NCBI RefSeq assembly: GCF_001700965.1
Contig: NZ_CP016756.1
Span: 2,718,501 to 2,782,500, forward strand
Direction of reading: 5' to 3'
Length of the DNA: 64,000 nucleotides
From: Stenotrophomonas nitritireducens
GTDB taxonomy: Bacteria; Pseudomonadota; Gammaproteobacteria; Xanthomonadales; Xanthomonadaceae
Shown in pieces: positions 54,757 through 61,949 of the stretch (positions are counted from its first letter, which is position 1; each line of letters begins with the position of its first letter). A model generated the notes under the pieces. That model had not been told where the DNA came from. It saw only the letters and a program-made list of their open reading frames with translations, and did no database searches. A program made the position numbers and the translations under genes.

Positions 54757-55398
54757 CTATCCGGATACGCGTGTTACCGCGCCGTGCGCCACACACGCGG
54801 GATTGCCCAGCCGCCAGGCGCTGATGCACAAGGCGCTGTAGACGCTCCATTCGGCCAGGCGTTGCAGCAGCCCACGCCACGGCTGCAATGGCGGCAACGC
54901 CATCAATGCGAACAGCAGCAGCCACAGCCCGGCCAAGGCGATCCATAGCAGACGCGTGGAGGTGCTTATCGCCGGTGTGGTGGCCAGCAGCACCAGCCCG
55001 AGAGCGGTACCCACATAGGTGAACAGGCCCAGCAGGGTATGCAGCGATTGCGACAGGCTGCCGGTGCTGGGGCAGCCCAGATCACACGGCGCCAGCGCCG
55101 AGCCTATCCATGCCAGCGGCTCGAACATCAGCAACCAGTAACCCAGCCGGCTGGCGCCGGTGACCGGCACCAGCGGGGCGGACGCCCACAGCAACATCGC
55201 TGCCAGCACGCCTACCGGAATGAACCCGAACACGCTTATCAACCGGGCATGCGCGCTGCCGCTGGCACCGAGCTCACTGATGTATTGCGATACCGGTGAA
55301 TAGCCGGGTTTGAGCGCGGCGCCGCCGAACAGCATCAGCAGATAGAGGGCGACGAACACCATGATCAGCCAGCGTTGCGAGCGCACCGACGAGGTCAT
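54757..55398 (-). CDS. DUF998 membrane protein
   Basis: 213 residues, about six membrane helices: IMVFVALYLLMLFGGAAL, then SQYISELGASGSAHARLISV, the family's diagnostic S-x-Y-S-E-L-G-like sequence, and further helices to LWLLLFALMALPPL. Function unknown. ATG 55398 starts directly after the neighbouring zinc-finger gene's stop (13 bases), so they may be co-transcribed. Confidence 0.82.
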   Translation of the reverse strand: MTSSVRSQRWLIMVFVALYLLMLFGGAALKPGYSPVSQYISELGASGSAHARLISVFGFIPVGVLAAMLLWASAPLVPVTGASRLGYWLLMFEPLAWIGSALAPCDLGCPSTGSLSQSLHTLLGLFTYVGTALGLVLLATTPAISTSTRLLWIALAGLWLLLFALMALPPLQPWRGLLQRLAEWSVYSALCISAWRLGNPACVAHGAVTRVSG

Positions 55399-55411
55399 GT
55401 GGAGGCTGCGC

Positions 55412-55753
55412 TCAGCGGACTCTATCGGAGAGGAACAGTTCCACCTTGCCGCAGCTCGGGCAGGCATGCAGATCAAATTCCTCGCGGTTGACGAACAACT
55501 CGCCGATGTCGCCAAGCAGGAAGGGCATGGCCTGCGAGCCTTCGTGGAAACGCTTGCGGCCGATGAATTCCATGCGCATGCCAGGGCAGCGCGGGCATTC
55601 GATCAGGCGCGGTGGCTGCGTCCAGGCGGCGCTTTCTTCGCGCTGATAGCCACGTGGCGGCGGCGCGCCATCGGCATGGGTGCCGCATTTCCAGCACTGG
55701 TCGAAGCTGTCTTCGTTGACTTCCTTGCAGTTGCTGCAGGTCCAGGTGCCCAT
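55412..55753 (-). CDS. Small zinc-finger protein
   Basis: 113 residues with an N-terminal zinc ribbon CSNCKEVNEDSFDQCWKCG (RanBP2-like spacing, residues about 5-23), a second CxxC in ECPRCPG (about 52) and a third in CPSCGKVELF at the end (about 100). A possible nucleic-acid or protein-binding factor. MGTWTCSNC at ATG 55753 is the evident start. Upstream of the DUF998 gene on the same strand. Confidence 0.75.
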   Translation of the reverse strand: MGTWTCSNCKEVNEDSFDQCWKCGTHADGAPPPRGYQREESAAWTQPPRLIECPRCPGMRMEFIGRKRFHEGSQAMPFLLGDIGELFVNREEFDLHACPSCGKVELFLSDRVR

Positions 55754-55869
55754 GGCGGTCTTGATGGCGGGTGTGGGTAGGGCAATCGTAGCGCCGGCTG
55801 TGTGGGTTCGGGTTAGTGATGGGTGATGTTTTTTTTTTGTGGGAGGGAATTGGTTGAAGATCAAGATCA

Positions 55870-55990
55870 AGAGCTTCCCCTCACCCCAACCCCTCTCCCG
55901 TGAACGGGAGAGGGGCTAGTGCACTACGAGCGCACGCAATGCGAGCCCCTCTCCCGCCTGCGGGAGAGGGGTTGGGGTGAGGGGAAGCTT
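55870..55990. repeat. CCCTCACCCC-family MITE-like element
   Basis: GAGCTTCCCCTCACCCCAAC at 55870 and the opposed GTTGGGGTGAGGGGAAGCTT ending at 55989 are 28-bp terminal inverted repeats extended by CCCTCTCCCG. The 60-base core includes CTAGTGCACTACGAGCGCAC. Related to 35909 and to the in-gene copy at 56895. Confidence 0.88.
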
Positions 55991-55993
55991 CTA

Positions 55994-56131
55994 GCAAGCA
56001 AACCCAAAGCAAACCAAGCCAAACCAAACCTAGGCAAACCCAACCAAGCAAAACCAAACCAAGCAAAACCAAACCAAGCAAAACCAAACCAAGCAAAACC
56101 AAACCAAGCAAAACCAAACCAAGCAAAACCA
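55994..56131. repeat. 15-bp minisatellite
   Basis: Six perfect copies of AACCAAGCAAAACCA start at 56042, 56057, 56072, 56087, 56102 and 56117. Degenerate copies extend left to about 55994. The tract ends at the A run before the operon terminator. GC content is far below the genome's. Confidence 0.92.
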
Positions 56132-56136
56132 AACAC

Positions 56137-56166
56137 AAAAAAAAGGGCCCGCATCGCTGCGGGCCC
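56137..56166 (-). terminator. Terminator of branched-chain dehydrogenase operon
   Basis: On the minus strand GGGCCCGCA-loop GCGA-TGCGGGCCC (plus 56145-56166) runs into eight T (plus A at 56137-56144). Very strong. Confidence 0.93.
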
Positions 56167-56188
56167 GAATTCACACTGGGAAAAACGA

Positions 56189-57565
56189 TCAGTGAACCTT
56201 GGCCAGGTCATCAATCAGCACGCGCAGGAAGCGCGCCGCTTCGCCGCCGGTGCAGGCGCGGTGATCGAAGGTGACCGACAACGGGATGACCTTGTGGGTT
56301 TCAATGCCGCCCATCACCGGAGTGACCTGGAAGCGGGCACGGCCGGCGGCGACGATGGCTACGCAGGGCGGCACCACCACCGGGGTGGCATAGCGGCCGG
56401 CGAACATGCCGAAGTTGGACAGGCTGATGGTGTAACCACTCAGCTCCGACGACGCGATCGAGCGGTCTTCCACCTGCTGGCGCAGGCGGTTGATGCCTTC
56501 GCGTACGCCGCGTGCATCCAGCATGTCGGCGTTGCGCAGGGCCGGCACGAACAGACCGTCGTCGGTGTCCACGGCAATACCGATGTCGACCTGGGCGTGC
56601 AGGGTGCGGGTGAGGTTGTCACCATCGAACCAGGCATTCATGGCCGGCACCGCCTGGCAGGCGCTGACGATGGCGCGGACCAGACGCGAGGTCATGTCGT
56701 TGCCCGGTGCCCAGGCGTGGATGTCGGCGTCATCGCTGAGCGTGGTCGGCACGACCTTGCTGTGCGCATCGGCCATCACCCGCGCCATGTTGCGGCGCAC
56801 GCCCTTGAGCGGTTCCGGCTGGCCCTTGGCAACCACGCCCGGAGGGGCAGTGCGCATCGGCTTGCCGGCAGCGGACAGCGGGGTGCGGGCGCTTGAGCCC
56901 CTTTCCGCCTGGGAGAGGGGTTGGGGTGAGGGTACGGCAGCTGCAGTAGCGATCGAACCCCCGGCCACTGTCCCGGTGGAAGAGGGGAGCAGCGCGGACG
57001 GATCTGCCGCCGCCTGCTTCACATCATTCATCGTCACTGCGCCTTCGGCGCCGGTGGCGCGTACGCGGCTCAGGTCCACGCCCAGCTTGCGGGCCATCGC
57101 GCGCACGGCCGGTACCGCCTTGACGCCACCGACGGCCACGGCCTGTTCGGTGTGCACGGCATTGGAGCTGACCATCGCGCCGACCACGGTGCCTTCATCG
57201 GCACGTTCGGCGGCCGCTGCGGCTGCCGGCGCCGGTACTGCGGCAGGCGCAGGCGCGGCTTCGGCCGGTGCGCCGTGGTGATGGCCGGTGTCCTGGCCTT
57301 CGGCACGCTGCGGCAGGTTGGGGTCGGTCTCGAAACTGGCCAGCACGTGGCCGGTCACCACGATGTCACCGGCCGCACCGGCCAGCTTCAGTACCTTGCC
57401 GGAGAACGGCGAGGGCACTTCGACCACGGCCTTGGCGGTCTCCATCGACACCAGCGGCTCATCAAGCTTGATGACGTCGCCTTCCTTGACGAACCACTCA
57501 ACGATGGTGGCGTCCGGCAGGCCTTCGCCCAGGTCGGGCAGGTTGAAATTCTTGGTCTGGCTCAT
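56189..57565 (-). CDS. bkdC: Branched-chain 2-oxoacid dehydrogenase E2, dihydrolipoyl acyltransferase
   Basis: 458 residues. Lipoyl domain at 1-80 with K45 in SMETAKAVVEV, an Ala/Pro linker, an E1/E3-binding domain at about 150-186 (VPAVRAMARKLGVDLSRVRA), a second linker, and the catalytic domain from about 230. The catalytic motif reads TFDHRACTGGEAARFL (H435, T439): HxxxTG where many E2 proteins have HxxxDG. The second linker has VPSPQPLSQAERGSSA coded by DNA of a repeat family (56895-56932). Together with E1alpha and E1beta it oxidises branched-chain keto acids to acyl-CoA. Overlaps the SH3 gene by four bases. Confidence 0.9.
   Translation of the reverse strand: MSQTKNFNLPDLGEGLPDATIVEWFVKEGDVIKLDEPLVSMETAKAVVEVPSPFSGKVLKLAGAAGDIVVTGHVLASFETDPNLPQRAEGQDTGHHHGAPAEAAPAPAAVPAPAAAAAAERADEGTVVGAMVSSNAVHTEQAVAVGGVKAVPAVRAMARKLGVDLSRVRATGAEGAVTMNDVKQAAADPSALLPSSTGTVAGGSIATAAAVPSPQPLSQAERGSSARTPLSAAGKPMRTAPPGVVAKGQPEPLKGVRRNMARVMADAHSKVVPTTLSDDADIHAWAPGNDMTSRLVRAIVSACQAVPAMNAWFDGDNLTRTLHAQVDIGIAVDTDDGLFVPALRNADMLDARGVREGINRLRQQVEDRSIASSELSGYTISLSNFGMFAGRYATPVVVPPCVAIVAAGRARFQVTPVMGGIETHKVIPLSVTFDHRACTGGEAARFLRVLIDDLAKVH
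56895..56932 (-). repeat. CCCTCACCCC-family repeat inside E2 gene
   Basis: GAGCCCCTTTCCGCCTGGGA followed by GAGGGGTTGGGGTGAGGG matches the arms of the intergenic elements at 36040-36095 and 55940-55990 with a few changes; it is in frame and codes for part of the interdomain linker. Confidence 0.82.
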
Positions 57566-57915
57566 GTGCAGTTCTCTTCCAGCAATTCAAGTTCGCGCGC
57601 CGGCAGCCAGCCCTGCGCGCCGTCGGCGCGTTCGGACCACCACCAGCCACCATGTTCGTGATGCAGCCGTACCTGCTCGCCCCGGTCAACGTCCAGCTCG
57701 CGCGCGCTGTAGTCACGCAGCGCTTCGGCATGGCCATTGTCCAATACCTGCAACCAGGCCACCGGCGCCCAGCCGGCGCTGCCCTCGCGGGTTTTCACCC
57801 AGGCGAAGGCGGGCCATTCCTCGTCGCGTACACCGAGCTCGACGATCTGCCCGGTACGGAACTGCAGGGGATTGCGGTATTGGCTGCGGTAGCTGCCAAT
57901 CAAGCGTGCCAGCAT
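57562..57915 (-). CDS. Double SH3-domain protein ('ligand-binding protein SH3')
   Basis: 117 residues made of two SH3-like units. Unit 2 (about 63-112) follows the eukaryotic SH3 pattern closely: ALRDYSARELDVDRGEQVRL (ALYDY, EL, GE), WWW before the distal loop, and GWLPARELELL (G-x-x-P-x-x-Y/E). Unit 1 (about 10-58) is more divergent (FRTGQIVELGVRDEEWPAFA, GWAPVAWL). No signal peptide. It sits between E1beta (one base gap) and E2 (ATGA overlap), so is made with the dehydrogenase. A scaffold or assembly role for the complex is an inference. Confidence 0.82.
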   Translation of the reverse strand: MLARLIGSYRSQYRNPLQFRTGQIVELGVRDEEWPAFAWVKTREGSAGWAPVAWLQVLDNGHAEALRDYSARELDVDRGEQVRLHHEHGGWWWSERADGAQGWLPARELELLEENCT

Positions 57916-57916
57916 G

Positions 57917-58996
57917 TCAGCCCGCCGCGACCGCGCGCTTGGCGGCGGTCACAATCCGCTCGACGCTGGGCAGGTACTTCATTTCCAGACGGAACAGCGG
58001 GATGTGGGTGTCGTAGCCGGCAACGCGCTCAACCGGTGCCAGCAGGTCGTAGAGCGATTCCTCGGCCAGGCGCGCGGCGATTTCCGCACCAAAACCGGCG
58101 GTCTTCGGCGCTTCCTGCACGATCACGCAGCGGCCGGTCTTGGCCACCGACTCGGCGATGGTGGCGAAGTCCAGCGGGCGCAGCGTGGCCACGTCGATGA
58201 CCTCGGCGCTGATGCCTTCGCCGGCCAGCTTGTCGGCTGCTTCCAGTGCTTCCTTGACCTGTGCGCCCCAGGTGACCAGGGTCACGTCGGTACCGTCACG
58301 CAGCACGAAGCACACGTCCAGCGGCAGTGCTTCGCCGTCATTGACGACCACCTCCTTGTACTGGCGGTAGATGCGCTTGGGCTCCATGTAGATCACCGGA
58401 TCCGGCTCGCGGATCGCCGCCAGCAGCAGGCCATAGGCACGCTGCGGGCTGGACGGCAGCACCACGCGCATGCCCGGCACATTGGTGAAGATGGCCTCGT
58501 TGGCTTCGCTGTGGTGTTCCGGCGCACGGATACCACCGCCCCACGGCACGCGCAGCACCATCGGGCAATGGAGGCGGCCGCGGGTACGGTTGCGCAGGCG
58601 TGCGGCGTGGCAGATCAGGTGATCGACCATCGGGTAGACGAAGCCGTCGAACTGCGCTTCGGCCACCGGCTTCATGCCCTGTGCGGCCAGGCCGACGGTG
58701 AGGCCGGCGATGGTGGTTTCATCCAGCGGGGTATCGAGCACGCGCTGCGCGCCGAACTGCTGCTGCAGGCCGGCGGTGGCGCGGAACACGCCGCCGTTGA
58801 CGCCCACGTCTTCGCCCAGCACCAGCACCGAGGGGTCGTGTTCCATTTCCCAGGCAAGCGCCTGGGTGACGGCTTCGATGAGGGTGATGGGGGTGGCAGT
58901 CATCGGGTTGTCTCCGCTGTTGCTCGCCGCGATGTGCGCGACGCCGTGATCGTGGCTGGCCGGGGTGACCGCCGCCGTGCGCTTGATGTCATCCAT
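57917..58996 (-). CDS. bkdB: Branched-chain 2-oxoacid dehydrogenase E1 beta subunit
   Basis: 359 residues, transketolase-like pyrimidine domain then C-terminal domain: LVLGEDVGVNGGVFRATAGL, DTPLDETTIAGLTVGLAAQG, AQFDGFVYPMVDHLICHAAR, PEHHSEANEAIF and RVAGYDTHIPLFRLE at the end. It forms the alpha2beta2 E1 with the upstream product. ATG 58996 overlaps the E1alpha stop (ATGGATGA), has GGAG nine bases ahead and gives about 31 residues before the domain; 58903 (MTATPITL) is the alternative. The subunit names bkdA/bkdB differ between species. Confidence 0.93.
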   Translation of the reverse strand: MDDIKRTAAVTPASHDHGVAHIAASNSGDNPMTATPITLIEAVTQALAWEMEHDPSVLVLGEDVGVNGGVFRATAGLQQQFGAQRVLDTPLDETTIAGLTVGLAAQGMKPVAEAQFDGFVYPMVDHLICHAARLRNRTRGRLHCPMVLRVPWGGGIRAPEHHSEANEAIFTNVPGMRVVLPSSPQRAYGLLLAAIREPDPVIYMEPKRIYRQYKEVVVNDGEALPLDVCFVLRDGTDVTLVTWGAQVKEALEAADKLAGEGISAEVIDVATLRPLDFATIAESVAKTGRCVIVQEAPKTAGFGAEIAARLAEESLYDLLAPVERVAGYDTHIPLFRLEMKYLPSVERIVTAAKRAVAAG

Positions 58997-60077
58997 GGCG
59001 CTGCTCCAGGGCAATGGCGGCGGCACGCTGCGCCAGCAGGTCCGGCGGCGGATCGGCATATAGATAGTCGAACATGGCTTCGACCGGCTGCACCGGGCAG
59101 TTGAGGTAGGCGTTGACCTCCTCGTCGACGCGGGTGCCGCATTCGGCGATCCAGTTCTTTTCTTCTTCCTCGCTCCACACGCCCTGCGCGGTGAGGTACT
59201 TGCGCAGGCGGATCAGCGGTTCCTTCAGCCAGGCCGATTTCACTTCCGCATCCTCGCGGTAGCGACGTGCATCGTCGGCGGTGGTGTGGTCGGACAGGCG
59301 GTAGGTGAGCAGTTCCAGCACCGTGCCACCTTCGCCGGACAGGGCGCGCTCGCGCGCCTGTTCCATCGCGGCCAGCACGGCGATCAGGTCGTTGCCATCC
59401 ACCTGCAGGCAGAACAGGCCGCCTGCCAGGCCCTTCTGGGCCAGGGTTTCAGCGCCGGTCTGGGCCGAACGCGGCACCGAGATGGCCCAGCCGTTGTTCA
59501 CCACGCACAGGATCAGCGGCAGCTTGTAGGCGCCGGCCGAGTTCACCGCGGCATAGAAGTCGGTCTTGGAGCTGCCGCCGTCGCCGCAGACGCTGACCGC
59601 CACCTGTGGCAGGTTGCGCAGCTTGAACGACAGCGCCGAACCGGCTGCATGCAGGCACTGGGTGGAGATGGGTACACAGATCGGGAAGTCGCGGACCGCG
59701 TCACTGTCGCGGTCGTAGTCGCTGCCGCGCTCGTCGCCGCCCCAGTACATCAGCACGTCGCGCGGGCGCACGCCGCGCATGAACATGGCGCCGTACTCAC
59801 GGTAGCTGGGGGCGAACACGTCACCGGACTTCATGGCCGCACCGATACCGACGTGGGCCGCTTCATGGCCCAGGCAGGAGGCAAAGGTGCCGAGCTTGCC
59901 GGTGCGCTGCAGCGCCACGGCCTTGGTGTCGAACACCCGGGTGGCCAGCATCTGCTTGAACATCGGCAGCAGCGAGCGCGGGTCACGCAGCGAGGCGGGC
60001 AGGTCGTCACGTACCAGGTTGCCGTCGGCATCCAGGTACTGCAGGTAATTGATTTGGAACTGGGCGGAAACCGTCAT
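58989..60077 (-). CDS. bkdA: Branched-chain 2-oxoacid dehydrogenase E1 alpha subunit
   Basis: 362 residues. Thiamine diphosphate site: VSVCGDGGSSKTDFYAAVNS with the GDG...N motif (CVVNNGWAIS), family segments ALQRTGKLGTFASCLGHEAA, PSYREYGAMFMRGV, and the phosphorylation-loop-like TYRLSDHTTADDARRYR. First gene of the operon E1alpha-E1beta-SH3-E2; no E3 gene in the window, so dihydrolipoamide dehydrogenase must come from elsewhere. ATG 60077 starts at MTVSAQFQINYLQYL. Confidence 0.94.
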   Translation of the reverse strand: MTVSAQFQINYLQYLDADGNLVRDDLPASLRDPRSLLPMFKQMLATRVFDTKAVALQRTGKLGTFASCLGHEAAHVGIGAAMKSGDVFAPSYREYGAMFMRGVRPRDVLMYWGGDERGSDYDRDSDAVRDFPICVPISTQCLHAAGSALSFKLRNLPQVAVSVCGDGGSSKTDFYAAVNSAGAYKLPLILCVVNNGWAISVPRSAQTGAETLAQKGLAGGLFCLQVDGNDLIAVLAAMEQARERALSGEGGTVLELLTYRLSDHTTADDARRYREDAEVKSAWLKEPLIRLRKYLTAQGVWSEEEEKNWIAECGTRVDEEVNAYLNCPVQPVEAMFDYLYADPPPDLLAQRAAAIALEQRHG

Positions 60078-60317
60078 TGCAGCAACACCTTAGACAGATG
60101 GTTTCAAATGATAGGAATTGCACATGGTAAGGACTCCGTCCGAAAAAGCCGTCCTGCGCCGCAGCAAGACTGACCGGATACAGGGCGGTTTTGTTCCGCG
60201 GAACACGACATGGGCACGCAAAAGCAACGTATTCAGTCTGTAAGCACAGATGCGGCACATTGTGGCGCTGCTCGGCGTCAGGTGTGTTTCGATTCCGTTT
60301 GCGCGGGAAGACCGACC

Positions 60318-60797
60318 GGTAGTGCCGAGCCATGCTCGGCAGCGGAGAGGAAGGTAGTGCCGAGCCATGCTCGGCAGAGGCCTTACCGGGAATGCCCCAG
60401 CCGAGCATGGCTCGGCGCTGCATGTCTGCGCCGAGGTTTTCTTGTGGGAGCGGCGTAAGCCGCGAAGCCGGCACCGGATCAGGCCGCGAAGGGCTTACCC
60501 CTCCCCAATCCTCCCCTTGACTAGGGCAAAGGGAGGGGGCGTAGTGCCGAGCCATGCTCGGCAGAAGCCTTACTGGGAAAGCCCCAGCCGAGCATGGCTC
60601 GGCGCTGCATGTCTGCGCCGAGGTTTTCTTGTGGGAGCGGCGTAAGCCGCGAAGCCGGCACCGGATCAGGCCGCGAAGGGCTTACCCCTCCCCAACCCTC
60701 CCCTTGCCTATGGCAAAGGGAGGGGGCGTAGTGCCGAGCCATGCTCGGCAAGGGCTTCACCGGGAATGCCCCAGCCGAGCATGGCTCGGCTCTACCG
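60318..60797. repeat. Composite tandem array of three repeat families, about 188-bp period
   Basis: GTAGTGCCGAGCCATGCTCG begins units at 60352, 60541 and 60728 (periods 189 and 187), with an extra head at 60318. Each full unit consists of a SMAG-type pair, a REP head (GTGGGAGCGGCGTAAGCCGC at 60443 and 60630) and a CCCTCCCC-family half (60499-60540, 60685-60727). The last unit stops after the SMAG pair. Confidence 0.9.
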
Positions 60798-60882
60798 TGG
60801 GCGGGCGCCCATGGCATAAGGCGACCCTCCGTGCCGGCATCGGCCTGCGTTACCCTTGCCGGCCCATCCGATGGCCAGGCCG

Positions 60883-61743
60883 ATGACCGTAGAAAAGAAC
60901 CAGCGTGAGCTCGAAGCCGGTATCCATACCGACCTGCAGGGCCGGCTCACCTACGCCGGCTATCTGCGCCTGGACCAGCTGCTGGCGGCCCAGCAGCCGC
61001 TGTCCAACCCGCCGCACCATGACGAGATGCTGTTCATCATCCAGCACCAGACCTCGGAGCTGTGGCTGAAACTGCTGGCCCATGAGCTGCGCGCCGCGCG
61101 CGGCCACCTGCAGCGCGACGAGGTCTGGCAGTGCCGCAAGGTGCTGGCCCGGGCCAAGCAGGTGTTGCGCCTGCTTACCGAACAGTGGGCGGTGCTGGAA
61201 ACCCTGACCCCTTCCGAATACATGGGCTTCCGCGACGTGCTGGGCCCTTCCTCGGGCTTCCAGTCGCTGCAGTACCGCTATATCGAGTTCCTGCTGGGCA
61301 ACAAGAACGCTGACATGCTGACCGTGTTCGCCCATGACCCGGACGGGCAGGCGCAGCTGCGTGAGGTTCTGGAGGCGCCCAGCCTGTACGAGGAGTTCCT
61401 GGCCTACCTGGCGCGCTTCGGCCATGCCATTCCGGCCACCTACGAAGGCCACGACTGGACCCAGCCCCACGTCAGCGACCCGGCACTGCGCCAAGTGTTC
61501 GAGAACATCTATCAGGACACCGACCGCTATTGGCGTGAGTATTCGCTGTGCGAAGACCTGGTGGACTTGGAAACCCAGTTCCAGCTGTGGCGCTTCCGGC
61601 ATATGCGCACGGTGATGCGGGTGATCGGCTTCAAGCGCGGCACCGGCGGCTCCAGCGGTGTGGGCTTCCTGCGGCAGGCACTGGAACTGACCTTCTTCCC
61701 CGAGCTGTTTGAAGTGCGCACCACCATCCGTGCCGATGGCTGA
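60883..61743 (+). CDS. kynA: Tryptophan 2,3-dioxygenase
   Basis: 286 residues. Haem enzyme opening the indole ring of L-Trp to N-formylkynurenine, first step of Trp catabolism. Very close to the Xanthomonas campestris enzyme along its length: [40 protein letters not shown] (with the active-site His), [32 protein letters not shown] (haem-ligand His) and [14 protein letters not shown]. Start 60883 (MTVEKN) matches the relative's MPVDKN; 60871 is also possible. No kynurenine formamidase or kynureninase gene beside it. Confidence 0.96.
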   Translation: MTVEKNQRELEAGIHTDLQGRLTYAGYLRLDQLLAAQQPLSNPPHHDEMLFIIQHQTSELWLKLLAHELRAARGHLQRDEVWQCRKVLARAKQVLRLLTEQWAVLETLTPSEYMGFRDVLGPSSGFQSLQYRYIEFLLGNKNADMLTVFAHDPDGQAQLREVLEAPSLYEEFLAYLARFGHAIPATYEGHDWTQPHVSDPALRQVFENIYQDTDRYWREYSLCEDLVDLETQFQLWRFRHMRTVMRVIGFKRGTGGSSGVGFLRQALELTFFPELFEVRTTIRADG

Positions 61744-61754
61744 GCCCTGTGTCA

Positions 61755-61772
61755 AGGTTGAAAATTCAACCT
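61755..61772. other. Perfect 18-bp palindrome-like hairpin upstream of POT gene
   Basis: AGGTTGAA (61755-61762), AA, TTCAACCT (61765-61772). Located 177 bases before the POT start and 12 after the kynA stop. Could be an operator or the stem of an early terminator; no T tract follows. Confidence 0.35.
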
Positions 61773-61949
61773 ATTCAGCAGCTTGCGCTGCGCGGGCGGC
61801 CGGGCTGGAACGGCCTTTGCCGATCCGTGGGCAGCACATGGTTGCATCAGCATGTATTTGACGTGAAGCCGACGCTTCTGTGATCCTCGCCCGTCGCGCC
61901 GGTTCCGGCCGACTTTTTGTATTTGCCCATTTCGATCAGGGGACACCGC

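Larger units (their letters stand above)
55754..56188. other. Repeat-filled intergenic region
   Basis: Contains the MITE-like element 55870-55990, the 15-bp minisatellite 55994-56131 and the terminator of the dehydrogenase operon at 56137-56166; no gene seen. Confidence 0.6.

Noticed and set aside
55994..56131. CRISPR-like short repeats
   Set aside because: The 15-bp units are directly abutting without spacers, so it is a minisatellite.
55919..56896. A 325-codon plus-strand frame with repeated NQAKP peptides
   Set aside because: It is the translated 15-bp minisatellite fused to the antisense of the E2 gene and crosses the operon terminator.
57914..59104. Long plus-strand frame opposite E1beta
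   Set aside because: Antisense shadow of the dehydrogenase gene with Gly/His/Gln-rich composition.
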